A stretch of 64,000 nt of DNA from positions 83,736,522 through 83,800,521 of the forward strand of contig CM070877.1 in NCBI GenBank assembly GCA_036365515.1, in the 5' to 3' direction. The notes below the pieces were generated by a model that was given only the letters and a program-made list of their open reading frames with translations, ran no database searches and was not told where the DNA came from. Positions within the stretch are counted from its first letter, which is position 1. Each line of letters begins with the position of its first letter. The position numbers were made by a program, and so were the translations under genes. Source of the stretch: Torymus aiolomorphi (lineage: Eukaryota; Arthropoda; Insecta; Hymenoptera; Torymidae). This document shows positions 59,210 through 64,000 of the stretch, one piece after another.

Positions 59210-60732
59210 AATATATAATTTAAATTATCATACGTTAATTGTTTACCGGACATGCTTTTAGTCATAAATTCGATGTTTAATATTTGTGGTACTGCGTTTA
59301 CAACAGTACTATAGAATGCATCCTTTTTCTCGGTTTCGGGCAAATTTTCTACCTCAGACAAATTATTATACGCCCTTATAACCTCTTCGAATCTGTCGAT
59401 AAATACAGTCGCTTTCTCTTTCAAAGGATTATATTGCATGCTATACAACTGTCTACGCAGTGTCATAGACGTAACATTTGTTTCATTAATTTTTATTTCT
59501 TTTATTGTCTTTAACATTTCTCTCGGATCTTGTATTTCTACCACCTTCGCGTGATAGGTTTGATCGATTCTATTGATAATTATGTCTCGAACTTTACATA
59601 TGTGTCTTTTAACGACATCATCATCATATTCTACTGACGCTTTTACACCCGAATCGATTACATACAATAAGTCAGCAATATTCAGTTCCGATCTTAAAAA
59701 GTCCATAAAGTGTTCGAGTTTAGTCTGTTTTGTCAGTTTGTATTCCCGTCGTACATTCAAATCTTTTGACGTAAACTCTGATCGAATTGTATTTCTCAAC
59801 GTTTGAGATACATCTGTCGATAAGCTTTTATTTCTACTAGACTCCAAATCAATTCTTTTAATTTCCTTTTGTATTAAATTCGAAATCTCATCTTTACTGG
59901 ACTTATTTAATTCCGGAGCCATTGCTGTCGAATTACAAATGGCAGACTCATCAAACATTCCATTATCATCAGCCATAAGGTTATCATTTTTTCCAACCTT
60001 ATCCTCAGTCGCCTTTACTTGAGTTTCAATTCTCTTCAGTCGCTCGTCCATCGCTCTGCCGTCGCTCTTCAATTCGTCTTTTAAATTTTCCATTTGTTTT
60101 TCCTTTGACTTGCCGTCGCTTTGCATTTCAATTCTCAGTTCCTTTATCTCCTTTCCAAACTCCTGCATCTGCCTCGCGATGTTTTGGAGTTGCTCTTGGA
60201 GTTCTGCAGAACAATTGTTATCGATAACATTATTTTCTATTTTATTTTTACTAGCTAGGTTCTCTTTATTAAGATTTAATTTTGATATCAATTTTCTGTT
60301 TATATATATTTTTGATTTAATGGTTTTAACGTCTGTAATTTGTGGTTTACCTCTCATCATATCTTTTTCTACTCCAGTCGCTGCATCACCGTCGCTTTCA
60401 TCCATTCGCTCTTCACTGTCGTCATCTGTCGCTTGTATCGTTCGCTTTTTCTCGACTACACTCGCCTCCGGTACCGGGCTCGACCCACTCGCAATTTCCT
60501 CAGTCGTTTTAAATCCAGTCGCAGTATCTTCAGTCTCTCTGTCGCATTTCTTCTCGGTCGTATCGATATCATGAGAGTCCTCGTTCTCTCGACAATATGG
60601 CATCAGCAACAATTCTCCTTGTGACTTTGCTTCGTTGACTGCATCGCGCAAGATGCTCAGCTCCTCATCCGTCACAAACGTCATTGCTGTAATGAGATTC
60701 CTTAGTAAGCAAGATAAGTCGGACGCAGACAT
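59170..60732 (-). CDS. Copia-3 gag (520 aa)
   Basis: Starts [12 protein letters not shown] at 60732, 1.3 kb inside the 5' LTR. Acidic and Lys/Glu-rich coiled-coil-like central part ([16 protein letters not shown]), then a globular gag region with [10 protein letters not shown] and ERVEEV-like helices (residues ~440-500). It ends where the frame shifts into the zinc-knuckle ORF; the sequence at the overlap reads TTATGCAGGTGGAG, a potential splice signal. Confidence 0.8.
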   Translation of the reverse strand: MSASDLSCLLRNLITAMTFVTDEELSILRDAVNEAKSQGELLLMPYCRENEDSHDIDTTEKKCDRETEDTATGFKTTEEIASGSSPVPEASVVEKKRTIQATDDDSEERMDESDGDAATGVEKDMMRGKPQITDVKTIKSKIYINRKLISKLNLNKENLASKNKIENNVIDNNCSAELQEQLQNIARQMQEFGKEIKELRIEMQSDGKSKEKQMENLKDELKSDGRAMDERLKRIETQVKATEDKVGKNDNLMADDNGMFDESAICNSTAMAPELNKSSKDEISNLIQKEIKRIDLESSRNKSLSTDVSQTLRNTIRSEFTSKDLNVRREYKLTKQTKLEHFMDFLRSELNIADLLYVIDSGVKASVEYDDDVVKRHICKVRDIIINRIDQTYHAKVVEIQDPREMLKTIKEIKINETNVTSMTLRRQLYSMQYNPLKEKATVFIDRFEEVIRAYNNLSEVENLPETEKKDAFYSTVVNAVPQILNIEFMTKSMSGKQLTYDNLNYILCRWRVSRCKQRQ

Positions 60733-62016
60733 TATTAACCCACCAAAGGCTCACAAAACAACAATAAAACACAGAAGTACCACCACCTATCGATGCCACA
60801 TTAAAATTCAAAACTCAAACAGACAATTTATGCCGAACACAGACACTTTGTGCCGAACACAGGCACTGCGGGTCTATAAGAGATTCGAAAAGAGAACAAG
60901 ATTTAGACGTACCAAGTTCATGTGTGATTCCGGTCTCCGACACGAAAAGCACCGCATTCTCTCCGAGCTCAACGCTCACTTTCTTACTCCCATAGAGTTC
61001 TCTGAATTCGAATATTTCCTCCTGCGTCCGCAGGAATAGTTCGAGATTCATCTTTTCTATATATAAACATTTCAATTCGAATTAGTATTTTATTTATTTT
61101 TATATGCATATTTTAATTAGTCATCAAGTCCTACTCGCGAAATACATTCGGCCGCTGCGCTTATTCCATTAATTTTCCGTTCGCTTTTATTTTCATGTAT
61201 AGCTATACCTAACTTCCCGAAACGCAAAGTCGCCGCGCTCCTTTCTCGGAATTTTGTCAACATGCATCGCTACCTCCCCCACTAATCTTTTCCGTCGCGC
61301 GCTCCTCTACAGGCATGGCTCGCGCAGCGCGCCTTCGTTGCCTCTTCCCCTCTCACGGGCGCAAGCGGGAGCTCCGTCGCTGCCTCCCCTCTCGCGCCGC
61401 GATGCGGGAGACGAACCGGCATCTCTCCCTCCGATCGCGCGCTCATGGTGTACACGGCGCCGCTGACCGGCTCGCGCCTTGTCTCTCTGTCTCTCTCTCT
61501 CCAGCGCCGACACACACACACACACGCCGCGCGCCGCCATTGCGCCTGCACGAGGCACGCGCCTCCTCTCTTTCTCTCGCTCCTTCTCTCTCTCGCTCTC
61601 TCTCTCTCTCACGCGCGCCGCCATTACGGCTCGCCGGGGAGCACACGTGCACGTTCGGACCTGTTGCGCGCGCTGCGACACGGGACGCGTCCGACCCTCG
61701 TTTTCGCGGAAGTCTATCTAACACAAAGGCCCTTGGAATTCACTCGCGATTAGCACAGCCGCACGATATGCATAACACAAGCGGACTTTAGGACTTTTTA
61801 TTGCGCGTCTTTATTACCCGTCTTTATTTAACTCTCGCTTTAATGCATTATCTCTCGCTTTCTTTTGTTAATTAACCCGTCGCGCACTGCTTTTAAGCTA
61901 GCATAAATCTCACTTACCAGTGTGATCTGGAACCGTCGTTTTTCCTTCTGTCGCTCTGCTACCCGTCGCTTCGCTGTCGATGCTGTTCTCGTGAATGTCC
62001 TTCCCTTCATCTCCTC
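60733..62016 (-). other. Copia-3 leader, ~1.3 kb
   Basis: The untranslated region between PBS and gag. 61140-61780 is strongly CpG/GC-rich with CT and CA microsatellites (61480-61615). Overlapping Arg/Ser-rich frames in all six phases reflect composition, not genes. The length is unusual for a copia element; a second insertion is possible but I see no ends. Confidence 0.6.
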
Positions 62017-62030
62017 CTGGGCCCATAACC
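62017..62030 (-). other. Copia-3 primer-binding site (iMet half-tRNA type)
   Basis: The minus strand reads GGTTATGGGCCCAG directly after the 5' LTR; it is complementary to the anticodon-side region of initiator tRNA-Met (CTGGGCCCATAACC), as used by Drosophila copia-type elements. Confidence 0.85.
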
Positions 62031-62379
62031 TGTTGGAATTGGCTAGTAGAAGAAGGAGCGGGCACTTGTAATTCACTTGAACACTGATTGTTTTTATGAA
62101 AGTACTTAAAGCTTTATTTATACGTGGATATCACTCCCTCACTCTGTCACTGTCGCTGGCAATACAAAGATTAACTAATAATTGGTAACTGTCGTTAAAC
62201 TCTTCTATGTGTAGGTGTTGCCTTCAACAGCTCTCGTCGAGCACTGATTAGGCGGCGAGCGCCGCTCGCGCAGCCAAAAGTAAGAGCGGCGAGAGGGGGA
62301 GGCGTAAGACAGAGAGAGAGCGCGCCCGTGTACCGCGGAGGGCAGCTTAGGCAGGCCCGCACACATCATATGTCTAACA
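62031..62379 (-). repeat. Copia-3 5' LTR
   Basis: 349 bp, about 2% divergent from 54755-55102. Confidence 0.95.
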
Positions 62380-62429
62380 AAATTTATAAGTAATTATACC
62401 ATCAACGGGGTTACAACTATTTTCTCTTG

Positions 62430-62588
62430 TATGTTGCTCCGTTAACATCTTCATTATAATTTTTTTGGCATCTTAATTTTCTCTTTTTTGAATCCCGTAA
62501 ATCATTCCATTTCTTCTGAATATTTTCCTCACTCGAAGTTTCTTCGGCGATTGATAATTTAGTAACGGCGTCTTGGTAACTATTCGTA
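62430..62588 (-). CDS. DUF4806-like gene, second exon
   Basis: Acceptor TTTATAG before 62588; open from the residue shared with the first exon through SYQDAVTKLSIAEETSSEEN and a Lys-rich tail to TAG at 62418-62420. The donor is uncertain. An SY-hydrophobic-AEE pattern here fits DUF4806 proteins as I remember them. Confidence 0.5.
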
Positions 62589-62666
62589 GCTATAAATAAA
62601 AAAAATAGTGAGTTGTGTTGTCAGGCATCCCGATTACCAACGTGTATAGTTGCCAAAACAATTTAC

Positions 62667-62912
62667 ATCCTGTTTTCCAATAGACATCCATTACTTCATA
62701 TTTTATCCAGTTCTCTTTGGGTTTTATTTTCTTGGATATAGTATTGTACGTCGCAATATTTGGAGACCACATTACTGACTTATTGTTGTCGCACAACCAG
62801 GATAGCGGCACAATTGCTGGTTCTTTTTCATTTTGACCGTCAAAAACAATAATCAGAAAAGGATCTGAGCTATCAGAGTTTATTGCTTCAGCCATTGCCA
62901 TTTCTTAAGGCT
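62667..62912 (-). CDS. DUF4806-like gene, first coding exon
   Basis: Acceptor ATTTTCAG before 62912, a short 5' UTR, then ATG 62899-62901 (MAMAEAINSD). A plausible donor GTAAAT at 62666 gives correct phase with the next exon. The FDGQNEKEPAIVPLSWL and MWSPN pieces match the N-terminal pattern of the family. An untranslated exon upstream is implied by the acceptor. Confidence 0.55.
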
Positions 62913-63137
62913 CTGAAAATAAAACATTACTTATAATGAAATGCGTTTGAAGTTTGCCACGTTGCGACTCCAACCAAAGTCAAAACTCGCAAAAAATTAT
63001 CATTTCGGCACAAAATCGATTATAAACGATTACAAATGATGTAATCAATAGGTAAAATGGCAGAAAACAAAAATATAATAAAAACTCAGCCCCAAACTAC
63101 CCCTTTTTCAGGCAAAAATTATAAAAATATTCCAGTC

Positions 63138-64000
63138 CGCCGTTTCTGAGACTGCCAATAATTTTATTGTTAGAATTCCATTTGTAGCATGCAGGCTAGC
63201 TAGAAAAAAGAATGGCACCTCCCCAAGTACCGCGGAACACCCTTAAACTACACCTTTCGCTCTAGAAAAATAGAAAACAATTCCCATTCTGCCGTTTTTG
63301 AGATTGCCAAAAATTTTATTATTGCAATATGTTCCTTGGCATGCAAGTTAGCAAGAAAAAAAAATTGGCAACACCTCCAAATAAGACGCGTTCCCCCTTT
63401 CGCCAACGAATTATCATAAAAAAATTCTTATTTTGCCGTTTTTAATAATTTTATTGTTTGAAATACATTCTCTAATGCGCAAACTAGATTAAAAAAAATT
63501 TGGCATCACCCCAAGTACCGCGGGACACCTCGATCCAAGCCCTTCCCTTTATGATAGCAAAAAATCACAAAGAAATTCTCATTTTGCCGCTTTTGAGATT
63601 GCCAATAATATTATTATTGGAATACGTTCTTTAGCACGCAAACTAGATGAAAAAAAAATTGGCGTCGCCACAAGTACCGCGGAACACCTCCACACAAGAC
63701 CCGTTCCCCCATCAGCCAACGAATTATCTTTAAAAAATTGTTATTTCGCCGCTTTTGAGATTGCCAATAATTTTATTGTTGGAATACGTTCTCTAATATG
63801 CAAACTAGATGAAAAAAAAGTTGGCACCGCCCCAAGTACTGCGGAACACATCCAAACGGCGGAATCAGAATTTTTGTATGATTTTTCGCTTGCGAAAAAA
63901 ACAATAAAATTATTGGCAATCCCAAAAATGGCGGAAGAAGAATTTTTTTATTTTTTTTCTAGAGCGGAACGGGTAGTTGAGGATGTTCCGTGGAACTTGG
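63138..64000. repeat. ~150-bp tandem repeat with orientation switch
   Basis: Units marked by GCCGTTTTTGAGATTGCC at about 63138, 63291, 63435, 63587 and 63748 (spacing 144-161 bp), each with GTTGGAATACGTTCTC and CCAAGTACCGCGGAACACC. From about 63860 the complement appears (TTATTGGCAATCCCAAAAATGGCGG), so the array turns into an inverted copy at the window edge. 62913-63137 holds nothing recognisable. Confidence 0.8.

Larger units (their letters stand above)
54755..62379 (-). mobile_element. Copia-3: full-length Ty1/copia element in an intron
   Basis: LTRs of 348 and 349 bp (TGTTGG...CTAACA), a 5-bp target duplication AAATT (54750-54754, 62380-62384), a tRNA-iMet-type primer-binding site and a purine tract. 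The LTRs differ at about six bases plus one indel (about 2%). The gag-pol coding order is intact, with a frame change and two stops. It is a different lineage from copia-1/2, with two zinc knuckles and an unusually long ~1.3-kb leader. It sits between exons of the DUF4806-like gene, on the same strand. Confidence 0.95.
51652..62912 (-). pseudogene. DUF4806-like multi-exon gene, decaying, split by copia-3
   Basis: Exons read leftward: 62912-62667, 62588 to about 62430, 54670-54617 (with two decayed copies at about 54533-54482 and 54145-54083), 53974-53819, 53744-53627, 53551-53449, a decayed copy 52761 to about 52690, 52556-52488, 52421-52220 and 51809-51652. Most have AG acceptors and GT donors with consistent phase. 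The N-terminal exon (FDGQNEKEPAIVPLSWL...MWSPN) and the C-terminal exons (FRAKV, ...VMCDGLQLLYNCLEQKGK) recall insect DUF4806 proteins, which are of unknown function. Lesions: stops in the 54145 and 52761 exons, lost splice sites in the 54533 exon, a poly(A)-run frameshift in the 52421 exon. Alternative skipping of bad exons could leave it partly functional. Confidence 0.5.

Noticed and set aside
61254..61791. Several overlapping Arg/Ser-rich ORFs on both strands
   Set aside because: CpG-rich leader of copia-3 with CT/CA repeats; open in all six frames, no domain.

Overview
This looks like a eukaryotic, almost certainly arthropod, repeat graveyard. Ty1/copia and Ty3/gypsy polyproteins, a long CA microsatellite, short GT-AG introns, AT-rich background and a DUF4806-like multi-exon gene point to an insect. 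A hymenopteran is my best guess, from remembered protein families only. Nothing looks bacterial, and I see no rRNA, functional tRNA or CRISPR.

Layout. Positions 1-48,296 are essentially one decayed Ty3/gypsy element on the minus strand, blown apart by nested insertions. (a) A 5'-truncated copia (copia-1, 174-2718) sits in the gypsy 3' part and is itself cut by the end of a TTAA-flanked element (1-173). (b) A 27.3-kb inverted-repeat element (4867-32151, TTAA target duplication) splits the gypsy reverse transcriptase. It holds a full-length copia (copia-2, 5081-9841), a 1.4-kb solo LTR, two opposed arrays of a ~153-bp satellite, and a second related TTAA element (22536-28191) at its core. (c) A 13.9-kb inverted-repeat element (32911-46843, TA duplication) sits in the gypsy protease/linker region. 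It carries a TATA-driven small gene in each outer arm pointing outward, a broken multicopy gene, telomere-like minisatellites, a foldback element, and a head-to-head duplicated DUF8207-like gene. (d) A 537-bp MITE-like element (46916-47452). In each case removing the insertion plus one copy of the short target duplication brings the gypsy frame back together.

From 48.3 to 64 kb: AT-rich DNA with an ACGTT-rich MITE-like element; a miniature LTR element (TRIM, 50610-51367) with a tRNA-like block inside its LTRs; and a decaying multi-exon DUF4806-like gene on the minus strand (51.65-62.91 kb). A third copia element (copia-3, 54755-62379) is inserted in one intron of that gene. The right edge (63.1-64 kb) is another ~150-bp tandem repeat that flips orientation at about 63.86 kb.

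How it fits together: there is no operon or pathway here. The value of the window is the legible insertion order and three candidate non-standard items: the outward-facing small gene of the 13.9-kb element, an orphan terminal exon in the core of the nested TTAA element, and full-length copia-2, whose ORF is open but whose reverse transcriptase has lost a catalytic aspartate. All similarity statements come from memory and reading by eye; no search was run.
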